The notes under the pieces are model-generated. The model saw only the letters and a list, made by a program, of their open reading frames with translations, was not told the DNA's origin and searched no databases. Position numbers and translations under genes: made by a program. A stretch of DNA of 64,000 nucleotides from the NCBI RefSeq assembly GCF_000260115.1, contig NZ_JH651379.1, positions 62,001 through 126,000 on the forward strand, in the 5' to 3' direction. The stretch comes from Galbibacter orientalis DSM 19592. GTDB taxonomy: Bacteria > Bacteroidota > Bacteroidia > Flavobacteriales > Flavobacteriaceae. Shown here piece by piece: positions 48,843 to 58,685 of this stretch. Numbering within the stretch: the first letter of the stretch is position 1; each line of letters opens with the position of its first letter.

Positions 48843-50474
48843 ATGATGTATCTAAAAAGATTACTACTCCTCTCTCTTCTATTAATTGGAGTTTCGTGTA
48901 AAAATACTTCAGAAGAAAAAGAAAACGCAACACTAGAACGTCCCAATATAATTTTTATCATGTCAGACGATCATGCTTACCAAGCCATAAGTGCCTATTC
49001 TGATAAACTGATAAAAACTCCAAATATAGATAGGATTGCAAAACAAGGAATGCTTTTTACCAATGCCTCTGTTACCAATTCTATTTGCGCTCCTTCCAGA
49101 GCAGTAATCTTAACAGGAAAACATAGCCATATCAACGGAAAAATAGACAATAATTTCCCTTTTGACACTACCAATGTTACGTTTCCTAAACTTTTTCAGC
49201 AAGCGGGCTATCAAACCGCGATGTTTGGAAAGCTTCACTTTGGCAACAATCCAAAAGGAGTAGACGAGTTTAAAATATTACCAGGACAAGGAAATTATAT
49301 TAATCCCAAATTTATTACCAAAGAAGGCGACACTACTATTACTGGGTATGTAACCAATATTATTACCGATCTAACTTTAAACTGGTTAGACAACGAAAGA
49401 GATGAAGAAAAACCTTTTATGTTGATGTATCTCCATAAAGCGCCACACCGACCTTGGTGGCCAAGTCCTGAAAAATTCAAAGAATATACACAAAAAACAT
49501 TTCCAGAACCTGAAACATTATTTGACGATTATAAAAATAGAGGCACTGCTGCCAAAACTGCCGAGATGAATATACTTTACCATATGAGATATGGTCACGA
49601 CAGTAAAATAAGACCAGAAACTTTAAAAAGAATGGGGAAGGTAACTCCAGAAATGGAACCTATTCCTGGTGGTTTTACGTATCCATATAGCAGAATGAAT
49701 GAGAAGCAAAAAGCATTATATGACCCCATTATAGACAGTATTAATAATGATTTTGAAGAGCATTGGCCAAATATGACCGATGAAGAAAAAATGAAGTGGA
49801 AATACCAACGCTATATGCAAGATTATCTAGGCACCATTGCTTCTGTTGATGATAATGTAGGAAGAGTATTGGATTATCTGGAGGAAACAGGACTTGCCGA
49901 AAACACTATTGTTGTTTACACCTCCGATCAAGGTTTTTACCTTGGAGAGCACGGTTGGTTTGACAAACGTTTTATCTATGAAGAGTCTTTTAAAACTCCC
50001 TTAATAATAAAATGGCCAGATGTTATCAAACCTGGAAGTAAAAACAACGATATGGTTCAAAATCTAGATTTTGCTCCTACTTTTTTGGATGCTGCTGGAA
50101 TAAAAATACCAGAAGATATGCAAGGAGAAAGTATGTTACCAATTTTAAAAGGTAAAGACACTGCATGGACTAGAGATGCCGCATATTATCATTATTATGA
50201 ATACCCAGGGGTACATATGGCAAAGCGTCACTATGGCATTGTGACCAAAGAATACAAGCTGATCCATTTTTATTATGATGTAGATGAATGGGAATTATAC
50301 GATAGATTAAAAGATCCACATGAATTGAATAATGTGTATAACGACCAAAATTACCAAGAGGTAGTTAAAAAACTGAAAGAAAAACTCAAAACATTACGAG
50401 AAAAATATAAAGATTCCGAAGAGCTAGATCAGCATTACATTAATATGTATAAACAAAAAAATATAACTAAATAG
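48843..50474 (+). CDS. Lipoprotein sulfatase (Cys-type)
   Basis: This 543-residue sulfatase has a lipobox (IGVSC, Cys19) and the catalytic motif C82-A-P-S-R in NSICAPSRAVILTGKH, where the Cys becomes formylglycine. Metal ligands are in IIFIMSDDHAYQAI (D42, D43) and VVYTSDQGFYLGEHGWFDK. The C-terminal KEYKLIHFYYDVDEWELYD is typical of S1_11-like carbohydrate sulfatases. It likely removes sulfate from algal or animal polysaccharide at the cell surface. A maturase is not in the window. Confidence 0.95.
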   Translation: MMYLKRLLLLSLLLIGVSCKNTSEEKENATLERPNIIFIMSDDHAYQAISAYSDKLIKTPNIDRIAKQGMLFTNASVTNSICAPSRAVILTGKHSHINGKIDNNFPFDTTNVTFPKLFQQAGYQTAMFGKLHFGNNPKGVDEFKILPGQGNYINPKFITKEGDTTITGYVTNIITDLTLNWLDNERDEEKPFMLMYLHKAPHRPWWPSPEKFKEYTQKTFPEPETLFDDYKNRGTAAKTAEMNILYHMRYGHDSKIRPETLKRMGKVTPEMEPIPGGFTYPYSRMNEKQKALYDPIIDSINNDFEEHWPNMTDEEKMKWKYQRYMQDYLGTIASVDDNVGRVLDYLEETGLAENTIVVYTSDQGFYLGEHGWFDKRFIYEESFKTPLIIKWPDVIKPGSKNNDMVQNLDFAPTFLDAAGIKIPEDMQGESMLPILKGKDTAWTRDAAYYHYYEYPGVHMAKRHYGIVTKEYKLIHFYYDVDEWELYDRLKDPHELNNVYNDQNYQEVVKKLKEKLKTLREKYKDSEELDQHYINMYKQKNITK

Positions 50475-50494
50475 GATAGCATCTTTATTGGAGC

Positions 50495-51532
50495 TTATTT
50501 TTTCATAACCTCATTATTTCTTTGCTCAAAAAAACGTTCCAAAACAGTTTGGGATGGTTTTTCTTGTATGGTAAACCTATTTTGCTCACTTATATGGTTG
50601 CCTCCTTGCGGGAACCACTTCCATAAAAAACCTCCAGCAAACCATGGTTCATCCCATATGTTTTGATAAAGTGATAATAAGCAATTGGTTTGTGCTTCAT
50701 AATTGGCAAGTAACTTTGACCGGTCATGTTTCCATGGTTCTTTGCCAGAAAAATCTATACTTCGATAGCCATACTCTGTAAAAACAACTTGTTTTCTTTT
50801 CTTGGCTGCAAAGTTTTTCATTGCTTCTTTATGAACTTCCCAACCAGACTTTAAATCGGTTAAAGAAGGTGTTTTATTCTCAGAAAGCGGGAAATAAGCA
50901 TCAATTCCAATATAATCTAATTCATTCCAAAAAGGAACCTCTTGATATACATCCCAATTTTCTGCATACGTCAATTTTCCATGATATATAGTTCTAATCT
51001 TTTTTATAAGACGCTTAAAGAAGTCAGGCCTATTAACTACAAATTGATGTAACTCGGTTCCAATACAAAAAATAGCTATATTTAATTGAGAAGCTAGCGA
51101 TGCAAAATCTAGAATATAATTTTCATATTGTTGCTCCAACGCTATCCAATCTGCTTCGTTAGTCATAACTATATCTCCAGTAAATAAACCATTCCAAACC
51201 CAAAGTTGTGGTTTCAACATCACCTGAATATGGAGCGAATCTAAAAGCTCTTTATGCTGACTTATCCCTACTGATGTTTCTCCAAACCACTGTTTTTCCT
51301 GATTATAAATGATTTTTGGATGATTAATATCTTTCATAAATGCAAAAGGCATTAATGAAACATAATTAGCATGTACTTTTATTATTTCTTTAACCTCCGT
51401 TATAGCCAAAGAGTCTTTTGAAGCTACTAAACTAACGCCATGAATTTTTTTTTCATGAGAAACATCATCAGATTTGCAACCTAAAAAAAATAAAGTAATA
51501 CCTGTAATGAGTAATAAAAGTCTATTCATCAA
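50495..51532 (-). CDS. Lipoprotein glycoside hydrolase, GH113-like TIM barrel
   Basis: This 345-residue protein has a lipobox (FFLGC, Cys19) followed by a TIM-barrel domain. Probable catalytic acids are the Glu in CIGTELHQF and the Glu in VVFTEYGYRS, on strands 4 and 7. LDYIGIDAYFPLSENK and WFAGGFLWKWFPQGG fit the GH113 beta-mannanase-like family. It is convergent with the sulfatase, only 20 bp away, and could act on the same glycan. The exact substrate is not known. Confidence 0.82.
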   Translation of the reverse strand: MMNRLLLLITGITLFFLGCKSDDVSHEKKIHGVSLVASKDSLAITEVKEIIKVHANYVSLMPFAFMKDINHPKIIYNQEKQWFGETSVGISQHKELLDSLHIQVMLKPQLWVWNGLFTGDIVMTNEADWIALEQQYENYILDFASLASQLNIAIFCIGTELHQFVVNRPDFFKRLIKKIRTIYHGKLTYAENWDVYQEVPFWNELDYIGIDAYFPLSENKTPSLTDLKSGWEVHKEAMKNFAAKKRKQVVFTEYGYRSIDFSGKEPWKHDRSKLLANYEAQTNCLLSLYQNIWDEPWFAGGFLWKWFPQGGNHISEQNRFTIQEKPSQTVLERFFEQRNNEVMKK

Positions 51533-51690
51533 TACAATATATAATGAACTTTTTATTTTGCGTAGCGCATGCTATGTCTTTCAAAAAGTGTCTCATCTAA
51601 ACAAATTTCAGTTTATTTTCGGTTAAAAACAAAAAGTTTAAACCAGTTCAATATAAAAATCGGCAATTAGTTTTTCTAAATTAAATTATT

Positions 51691-51945
51691 ATTGTGCTAT
51701 AAAAGTTTACAGAATTTATTGAACTCCACTTATACCAAGGTTCAAATGGGTTTTCAAAATAGGCTCCTTGCTTTTAATAAAAATAAATAAAAAAGGAATT
51801 TAGTAATGTCGCTTCTTTAAACTACTTATTTTATGATGATTCGCACTTAGTCTTTATTCTTTTTTCTTATAGCGAAGCGGTCTTTTATTTTTACTCAGAA
51901 CAGGCTCTGGGGAATCCCCTCAGTGAGGGATTTAATAGAAACTGA
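51691..51945. repeat. Dispersed intergenic repeat (copy 1) plus hairpin module (copy B)
   Basis: The 560-bp gap 51533-52092 has no gene that I can find. 51691-51860 begins ATTGTGCTATAAAAGTTTAC and matches 59632-59800 with small differences. A second shared part (TTAGTCTTTATTC...TATAGCGAAGCGG) follows at 51848-51900. 51895-51945 holds a CTCAGAACAGGCTCTGGGGAAT unit and a CCCTCAGTGAGGG hairpin followed by ATTTAA. Confidence 0.7.
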
Positions 51946-52092
51946 AATATTTTTTAAAAATGAAAGTATTCATACAAGCCTCATTTAAACAAACCCTTCT
52001 TTCACAATACAATTTAAAATTCTTCTAAATTAAAAATTATATATAAGTTCTTATCTTGTATAACGACATATATTCTATAGCTAAATTAATAC

Positions 52093-53400
52093 ATGAAACA
52101 TATTGCAATAATTGGAAATGGAATTGCAGGAATTACTGCGGCAAGACATATCCGAAAACTAAGTAATTATAAAATAACCATTATTTCTGCGGAATCTAAA
52201 TACTTTTTTTCAAGAACTGCATTGATGTATGTGTATATGGGGCATATGAAATTTGAACATACGCAACCTTATGAGAATTGGTTTTGGGAGAAAAATAACA
52301 TAGCGCTTAAAGAAGGGTTTGTTACAAAAGTGGATACCGATAAAAATACACTTGTTTTTAAAGATGGCTCCACCCTAAGTTATGACAATTTAATTATTGC
52401 TTCAGGCTCTAAGCCTAATAAATTTGGATGGCCTGGTCAAGATTTAAAGGGAGTTCAAGGTCTTTACTCCAAACAAGATTTAGAACTTTTAGAAGTTAAT
52501 GCTCCTAATAATAAAGCTTGTAAAAAGGCTATTATTGTTGGTGGCGGACTTATAGGTATTGAACTTGCAGAAATGCTTCGTACCCGAGAAATTCCTGTTA
52601 CATTTTTAGTGCGCGATAAAGATTTCTGGGGAAGTGTACTTCCTTCTGGCGATGCTAATTTGATAAGCAAACATATTAAAACTCACCATATCGATTTACG
52701 ATTAGAAACAGAACTTAAAGAAATTATCGGAGACGAAAATGGTCGTGTAAAATCGGTTATTACTTCAAAGGGAGAGGAAATTGAATGCAATTTGGTAGGA
52801 CTTACTGCTGGTGTTTCGCCTGCTGTAGCCTTTTTAAAAAATAGTTCTATTGAAACTGGAAAAGGCGTAAAAGTTAATAAGTATTTAGAAACTAATATTC
52901 CAAACGTTTATGCCATTGGCGATTGTGCACAACAACTTGAACCCACAGGCTTACGAAATCCTGTTGAAGCTGTTTGGTACACTGGCCGTATGATGGGCGA
53001 AGTAGTAGCACAAACTATCTGCGGAAATAAAACAGCATACAACCCTGGAGTTTGGTTTAACTCGGCTAAATTTTTTGATATTGAATACCAAACCTATGGT
53101 TGGGTGTGGGCAAAACCTAAAGATTATGAAGCCCATTTTTCATGGGAAGTTCCCAATGGAGAAAAGCGTATTACCTTGGCGTATCATAAAAACACCAATG
53201 CTATTCTTGGAGTAAACACTTTCGGAATTCGTTTAAATCATAAAACTTTTGATTCTTGGATTTCAGAAGAAAAAAATATTGATTACGTAATAGAACATTT
53301 AGAGAAGGCTAATTTTGATCCAGAATTTTACCATTCTCATTTTTCAGCCATCAAAAAAGCATTCAAAGAACAGTTAAAAACTGATAAAAATTGCATATGA
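52093..53400 (+). CDS. FAD/NAD(P)-dependent oxidoreductase (pyridine nucleotide-disulfide type)
   Basis: This 435-residue flavoprotein has the FAD-binding IAIIGNGIAGITAARHIRKL, NAD-binding AIIVGGGLIGIELAEML and the second FAD motif NVYAIGDCAQQL. It resembles rubredoxin/ferredoxin reductases and NirB-type N-terminal domains. The stop overlaps the start of the Fe-S membrane protein by 4 bp (ATGA), so the two are probably translated together and pass electrons between NAD(P)H and the Fe-S protein. Confidence 0.92.
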   Translation: MKHIAIIGNGIAGITAARHIRKLSNYKITIISAESKYFFSRTALMYVYMGHMKFEHTQPYENWFWEKNNIALKEGFVTKVDTDKNTLVFKDGSTLSYDNLIIASGSKPNKFGWPGQDLKGVQGLYSKQDLELLEVNAPNNKACKKAIIVGGGLIGIELAEMLRTREIPVTFLVRDKDFWGSVLPSGDANLISKHIKTHHIDLRLETELKEIIGDENGRVKSVITSKGEEIECNLVGLTAGVSPAVAFLKNSSIETGKGVKVNKYLETNIPNVYAIGDCAQQLEPTGLRNPVEAVWYTGRMMGEVVAQTICGNKTAYNPGVWFNSAKFFDIEYQTYGWVWAKPKDYEAHFSWEVPNGEKRITLAYHKNTNAILGVNTFGIRLNHKTFDSWISEEKNIDYVIEHLEKANFDPEFYHSHFSAIKKAFKEQLKTDKNCI

Positions 53401-54995
53401 ATACCACAGTACAAAGAAACATGTCTTTAGCAGGAGAGCCTCCAGTAGCGCTTAATTTTCTTCAAAAACTAGCTGTTATTGTAGGAATGTTTGGTCTAGG
53501 AGTTTTACTGCTAGCTATTTTTAATGTAAACTTTCCTAATAAAACCTTGTGGTTAACGCTATCTCTTAGCTCCTTAATATTTGGAGTGCTACTATTTTCC
53601 TACGGAGCCTACAATAACAAACACGCTGGAATTAAAAACGATGCTGTGTGGTTTAAATCCATTTCTTCAAGAGGCTTTTTAGCTTGGCTTTTAGGGATTG
53701 CCCTTACTGGCTTTTACATTGTTTTATACTTTTACCCACAATATCTAGGATTACGAACAGAAGGAAGTAATGTAGGACTTATAGGATTATTTGATCCCTT
53801 AAGTACACTTTTAAGTGGTAATCCTGCCAGTCAATGGTTTGTATATGGAACGCTGTATACCGTTGCTATTCTAGCTTTCGGAATTAAATTTTTGTGGAAA
53901 TATCGCCATAATCGCTATGAAGTATTACGAACAATTAGTGTGATGTTTTTTCAATTATCCTTTGCGTTTATCATTCCAGAATTAATGGCACGTTTAAATA
54001 ATTCTGAAGCTTATAATATTCCGTATTACGATTTAAAAAATATTTGGCCACTAAGCTATTACAATTTTGACCAATATAGAGTTGATGGTTTTATAAGCTC
54101 TGGAGATATAGGTCTTGCTTTGCTTATATTTGGAATTGTTTCTATTTTAATTATTACTCCTATTTTAACTTATTTCTACGGAAAACGTTGGTATTGTTCT
54201 TGGGTTTGTGGTTGTGGCGGACTAGCTGAAACTTCTGGAGATTCTTTTAGACACTTGTCCGATAAAAGTTTAAAAGCATGGAAAATAGAACGTTGGTTGG
54301 TGCACAGTGTTTTGGTGTTTTCTGTATTGATGACCGTGGCTGTAGTGCATAGCTACCTCAATTATGACGCTAGTAAATACTGGCTTAATAAAGATGCTTT
54401 TTTAATAAGCGTAGCTGTTTTTCTAGGGGTATTATTTGCAGTAATCTGGTACTTTAAAAGAGACGAATTACAAAAAGATGCTCAATATGGAGCAATTGGA
54501 TACTTAGGTATTATTCTCGGACTCATTGCTATTCATTATTTCAGCGGGAGTAATATCTTTATTTTCAATCCTGAAACTCTTCGTAAAACCTATTCATTTT
54601 TTATAGGTTCTATTTTTTCGGGAGTAATAGGCACTGGTTTTTATCCCATTTTAGGAAATCGAGTTTGGTGTCGTTTTGGTTGTCCTATGGCAGCAATTCT
54701 GGGACTGCAACAACGTTTATTCTCAAAATTTAGAATTACAACCAATGGTGGGCAATGTATTTCTTGCGGAAACTGCTCTACTTATTGTGAAATGGGTATT
54801 GATGTTCGTGCATATGCACAAAAAGGAGAGAACATTATTAGAGCATCTTGTGTTGGCTGCGGAATATGCTCTGCCGTTTGTCCACGAGGAGTCCTTAAAT
54901 TAGAAAATGAAAGTCCCAAAGGACGTATCAATAGTGATGCAGTTTTACTAGGAAACGATGTGGATTTACTCGACTTAATTAAACAAAATAAATAA
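53397..54995 (+). CDS. Membrane-bound 4Fe-4S protein (NapH/NosR C-terminal-like)
   Basis: This protein is about 532 residues from ATG 53397 (MNTTVQRNMSLAGEPPVAL); the longer frame begins with a TTG six bases earlier. It has roughly nine membrane helices. The CxxxCxC-type stretch RWYCSWVCGCGGLAE and WCRFGCPMAAILG are the conserved Cys motifs of NapH/NosR-type proteins. Two 4Fe-4S sites follow in QCISCGNCSTYCEMGID and SCVGCGICSAVCPRG. It would carry electrons across or along the membrane, paired with the flavoprotein encoded before it. Confidence 0.92.
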   Translation: MNTTVQRNMSLAGEPPVALNFLQKLAVIVGMFGLGVLLLAIFNVNFPNKTLWLTLSLSSLIFGVLLFSYGAYNNKHAGIKNDAVWFKSISSRGFLAWLLGIALTGFYIVLYFYPQYLGLRTEGSNVGLIGLFDPLSTLLSGNPASQWFVYGTLYTVAILAFGIKFLWKYRHNRYEVLRTISVMFFQLSFAFIIPELMARLNNSEAYNIPYYDLKNIWPLSYYNFDQYRVDGFISSGDIGLALLIFGIVSILIITPILTYFYGKRWYCSWVCGCGGLAETSGDSFRHLSDKSLKAWKIERWLVHSVLVFSVLMTVAVVHSYLNYDASKYWLNKDAFLISVAVFLGVLFAVIWYFKRDELQKDAQYGAIGYLGIILGLIAIHYFSGSNIFIFNPETLRKTYSFFIGSIFSGVIGTGFYPILGNRVWCRFGCPMAAILGLQQRLFSKFRITTNGGQCISCGNCSTYCEMGIDVRAYAQKGENIIRASCVGCGICSAVCPRGVLKLENESPKGRINSDAVLLGNDVDLLDLIKQNK

Positions 54996-55060
54996 TACTA
55001 TAATTTCTGTGCGACTCAACATTAGATAGTATTTTTGCAACCTAATTTAGGCGATTGTAA

Positions 55061-55750
55061 ATGAAGCTCATTAAAGTTATTATTCCTGCTTATAACGAAG
55101 AAAAATCTATTGCTCATGTTATAAATGAAATTCCTGAAGTTGTTGAGGAAGTTATTGTTGTAAATAATAACTCTACCGACACTACAGAATTTGTTGCTAA
55201 AAAAGCAGGAGCTACTGTCCTTACTGAAAATAAAAAAGGATATGGGTATGCTTGTTTGAAAGGCATGGATTACATTGCAAAACAAAAAAAGCAACCTGAT
55301 ATTATTGTTTTTCTTGATGGTGATTATTCCGATTACCCAGAAGAACTTACCAAAATTGTTGCCCCCATTATTGAAAATGATATTGATTTTGTTATTGGCG
55401 CTCGTGTTGAAGAACTCCGCGCAAAAAACTCAATGACTCCACAACAAATTTTTGGAAATTGGCTAGCTACAACCCTTATGAGGATATTTTTTAATGCTAA
55501 GTTTACCGATTTAGGTCCGTTTAGAGCTATTAAATACAATAAGCTAATTGCATTAAACATGGAAGATAAAACCTATGGTTGGACAGTAGAAATGCAATTA
55601 AAAGCAATAAAAAAGAACTACTCGTATGTAGAAATTCCAGTACGTTACAAAAACCGAATCGGAGTTTCTAAAGTATCTGGCACTGTAAAAGGAAGCGTTA
55701 TGGCAGGTATCAAAATATTAGGTTGGATTTTTAAATATAGTTTTAAATGA
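55061..55750 (+). CDS. Family 2 glycosyltransferase (polyprenyl-phosphate sugar synthase-like)
   Basis: This 229-residue GT2 enzyme has VIIPAYNEEKSIAHVINEI, VNNNSTDTTEFVAKKAGA, VFLDGDYSDYPEEL, and FTDLGPFRAIKY with YGWTVEMQLKAIK. It lacks long membrane segments. This is the dolichol/undecaprenyl-phosphate mannose or glucose synthase type. It overlaps the next GT2 gene by 4 bp and would make the lipid-linked sugar donor for the polytopic protein two genes on. Confidence 0.93.
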   Translation: MKLIKVIIPAYNEEKSIAHVINEIPEVVEEVIVVNNNSTDTTEFVAKKAGATVLTENKKGYGYACLKGMDYIAKQKKQPDIIVFLDGDYSDYPEELTKIVAPIIENDIDFVIGARVEELRAKNSMTPQQIFGNWLATTLMRIFFNAKFTDLGPFRAIKYNKLIALNMEDKTYGWTVEMQLKAIKKNYSYVEIPVRYKNRIGVSKVSGTVKGSVMAGIKILGWIFKYSFK

Positions 55751-57234
55751 TTTTAGAAATTGTTTCCTATACTATTTTAGTCATCTACGTTACTTCTTTG
55801 CTGCTTATTCTTTTTTATAGTTTAACACAATTGAATTTATTGATAAACTATTTAACCTATAAAAAAGCCACGGAAAACGAACCGAAATTTAATTTAACAC
55901 AACCCGAAGAAGTTCCAAAAGTTACCATTCAACTTCCAATATACAATGAAGAATATGTAGTAGATAGATTACTTAAAAACATTATAAAACTAAAATATCC
56001 TTCTGATAAATTAGAAATTCAGGTGCTGGATGATTCTACAGATGAATCTATTACAAAAACTTCAGAAATAATAAATAAATTTCAGCAAGAAGGAGTTGAT
56101 ATAAAACATATCACTAGAAAAAATCGTGTTGGATTTAAAGCTGGGGCTTTGAAAGAAGGTTTAGAGATAGCTTCGGGAGAATTCATAGCTATTTTTGATG
56201 CCGATTTTCTTCCAGCTCCTCATTGGCTTCAAAAAACTGTCCCCTATTTTAAAGACCCTGAAATTGGAGTAGTACAAACCCGCTGGGGACATCTTAATCG
56301 AAATTATTCTTTGCTTACCAAAATTCAAGCTTTTGCGTTAGATATGCATTTTACTATTGAGCAAGTTGGAAGAAGTGCTAAAGGTCACTTTATCAATTTT
56401 AATGGAACAGCTGGTATTTGGAGAAAAGCATGTATTCTAGACGCAGGGAATTGGGAAGGAGATACACTTACCGAAGATTTAGACCTGAGCTACCGAGCGC
56501 AAATAAAACACTGGAAGTTTAAATATTTAGAAGATGTAGAAACCCCCGCCGAACTTCCTGTTATTATTAGTGCGGCACGTACACAACAATTTAGATGGAA
56601 TAAAGGAGGTGCTGAGAATTTCAGAAAAACAGTTCGTAATTTATTAGCTTCCAAAAACATTTCTAACAAAACAAAGTTCCACGGATTCATACACTTACTC
56701 AATAGTTCTATGTTTTTGTGTGCATTTCTCATTTCGGTTTTAAGTGTTCCTATTCTCTTTATAAAACAACAAGATTTTATTCCAAATTGGATTTTCAACC
56801 TTACTGGAATTTTTATTTTAAGCACCTTAATTCTTTATGTTTGTTATTGGTTTACTTATAAAAATATCCAAGGAAAGAGTTGGAAAAATATCCTTAGCTA
56901 CACCAAAACATTCCTTACTTTTTTTACTGTTATTTTAGGTTTTACGCTTCATAACAGTTTTGCAGTTATAGAAGGCCACCGAGGAAAACGAAGTGAATTT
57001 GTACGTACTCCTAAATTTAATATCAAAAATATATCAGATTCATGGAGGGGAAATAAATATATTTCTAAATCAATTTCTAGAAATATTATTTTAGAAGCCC
57101 TGCTAGTTCTCTACTTTGCTTTTGGGATATTTAGTGCCTTTAAATTGAATGATTTTAGCCTATTTCCTTTTCACTTAATGCTGGTTATTGGTTTTGGTTT
57201 TGTATTTTTCCATTCAATTAGGTCAAGAATATAA
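55747..57234 (+). CDS. Membrane family 2 glycosyltransferase (cellulose synthase/mannan synthase-like)
   Basis: This 495-residue protein has an N-terminal membrane helix, a GT2 domain and three to four C-terminal helices. Catalytic motifs are VTIQLPIYNEEYVVDRL, VLDDSTDESI, FDADFLPAPHWL, TEDLDLSYRAQ and QQFRWNKGG (the QxxRW-type motif of processive enzymes). It would polymerise or extend a beta-glycan, or glycosylate a lipid carrier, at the cytoplasmic face. It abuts the next gene directly. Confidence 0.92.
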   Translation: MILEIVSYTILVIYVTSLLLILFYSLTQLNLLINYLTYKKATENEPKFNLTQPEEVPKVTIQLPIYNEEYVVDRLLKNIIKLKYPSDKLEIQVLDDSTDESITKTSEIINKFQQEGVDIKHITRKNRVGFKAGALKEGLEIASGEFIAIFDADFLPAPHWLQKTVPYFKDPEIGVVQTRWGHLNRNYSLLTKIQAFALDMHFTIEQVGRSAKGHFINFNGTAGIWRKACILDAGNWEGDTLTEDLDLSYRAQIKHWKFKYLEDVETPAELPVIISAARTQQFRWNKGGAENFRKTVRNLLASKNISNKTKFHGFIHLLNSSMFLCAFLISVLSVPILFIKQQDFIPNWIFNLTGIFILSTLILYVCYWFTYKNIQGKSWKNILSYTKTFLTFFTVILGFTLHNSFAVIEGHRGKRSEFVRTPKFNIKNISDSWRGNKYISKSISRNIILEALLVLYFAFGIFSAFKLNDFSLFPFHLMLVIGFGFVFFHSIRSRI

Positions 57235-58590
57235 ATGTTAGATTATTGGAAGGCACATAAATTTCCGTTGTTATTTGTACTTGCATCCCTTCTATTTTAT
57301 GCAAGCTTTGCGTACGATTTACAACGTGCAGACACTACAAAACTTTTAGGCTTATACATAGGCCTTTTTTTCTTTTTCTATAAAATAATTCAATTTGAGA
57401 AAAATAACTTTAGGTTTCTCTTGCTATTTGGAATTGCCTCTCGATTTGTATTTTTTGCAGCAACGCCCAATTTGTCACAAGACTTTTATCGGTTTATTTG
57501 GGATGGTAAATTACTTCTAGATGGAATAAATCCCTTTCAATATACCGTTGAGCAATTACTAGCTTCCGATTTTTTTCCTGCGGAAAATTATAAAGGCTTA
57601 CAAGAAGGTATGGGAAACCTCAACGCATCTCATTACAGCAATTACCCTCCTATTAATCAATTGTTTTTTTATTTAAGTGCACTGCTTGGTGGAAAAACAA
57701 TTTTAGGAAATATTATCGTTTTACGAAGTTTCATCATTTTATCCGACATTGGGATTTTATATTTTGGGCGTAAGATTTTACAATTATTACAGCTCCCAAA
57801 ACATCAAATATTTTGGTATTTTTTAAATCCGTTTATAATTATAGAACTTACCGGAAATCTTCATTTTGAAGGCATTATGTTATTCTTCTTTGTAGTTTCC
57901 TTATACTTCCTTCTTCAGCAAAAATGGATCATAGCCGCACTATTTTTGTCTATATCTATTTCAACTAAGTTAGTGCCACTGCTCTTCTTACCACTTTTTT
58001 TACGTTGGTTTTTAAAAGATTTTCAGCAAATAAAAGGAAATGCATTTCAGCTCATCGGGTTTTATTCAATCACTATTTTAGGCTTTATTGCTTCATTTCT
58101 CCCCTTTCTCTCCTCAGAATTAATAACTAATTATACGGAAACAATTGGACTCTGGTTTCAAAAATTTGAGTTCAATGCAAGTATCTATTATATCGTTCGA
58201 GAAATAGGATTTTACAGAAAAGGTTATAATATTATCGAAACAGCAGGAACACGAATGGCCATTGGAGTATTTATTTTTATATGGCTTTTAGCATTCTTAA
58301 GAAAAAACAATCAGCCAAAAACATTGTTTATTTCCATGCTTTTGGCTGTTAGTTTTTACCTTTTTATGAGTACCACAATACACCCTTGGTATATTGCTAC
58401 GCCTCTATTATTGGGTGTTTTTACTAGCTATAAATATCCAATTATATGGTCTGCGGCTACTGTGTTAAGCTACCATGCCTACGCTCATCCAGTTTTTCAA
58501 GAAAATTTATGGATTGTAACGCTTGAATATTTAATAATTTATAGCTGTTTTATATACGAAGTGTTTTTTAACAAACGCCTAATCAAGTAA
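57235..58590 (+). CDS. Polytopic mannosyltransferase-like membrane protein (GT87/GT-C type)
   Basis: This 451-residue protein has about eleven membrane helices and the GT-C features FAATPNLSQDFYRFIWDGKLLLDGINPF (external acidic loop), HYSNYPPINQLFFYL and STKLVPLLFLPLFLRW. Such enzymes use polyprenyl-phosphate sugars on the outer face of the inner membrane. It begins one base after the previous stop, completing a set: donor synthase, GT2 and GT-C. The product glycan is unknown. Confidence 0.88.
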   Translation: MLDYWKAHKFPLLFVLASLLFYASFAYDLQRADTTKLLGLYIGLFFFFYKIIQFEKNNFRFLLLFGIASRFVFFAATPNLSQDFYRFIWDGKLLLDGINPFQYTVEQLLASDFFPAENYKGLQEGMGNLNASHYSNYPPINQLFFYLSALLGGKTILGNIIVLRSFIILSDIGILYFGRKILQLLQLPKHQIFWYFLNPFIIIELTGNLHFEGIMLFFFVVSLYFLLQQKWIIAALFLSISISTKLVPLLFLPLFLRWFLKDFQQIKGNAFQLIGFYSITILGFIASFLPFLSSELITNYTETIGLWFQKFEFNASIYYIVREIGFYRKGYNIIETAGTRMAIGVFIFIWLLAFLRKNNQPKTLFISMLLAVSFYLFMSTTIHPWYIATPLLLGVFTSYKYPIIWSAATVLSYHAYAHPVFQENLWIVTLEYLIIYSCFIYEVFFNKRLIK

Positions 58591-58594
58591 CTCG

Positions 58595-58685
58595 GAATAA
58601 GCTACAAGGTATTCAAACAAAATAAATTTAACTCATTCCAACACAGAGTCCTTAGGCAAACTCAGGACAGGCTTTGGGGAATTAA
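58595..58685. repeat. Hairpin-module repeat, copy C
   Basis: This stretch directly after the GT gene has the backbone CTCGG.AATAAGC..AGGTATTCAAA, then ATTTAACTCATT and CTTAGGCAAACTCAGGACAGG ending GGGGAATTAAAG. The same words, in the same order, are in copy A (47905-48135). Hairpin arms are partly decayed. It reaches the end of the pseudouridine synthase gene. Confidence 0.65.
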
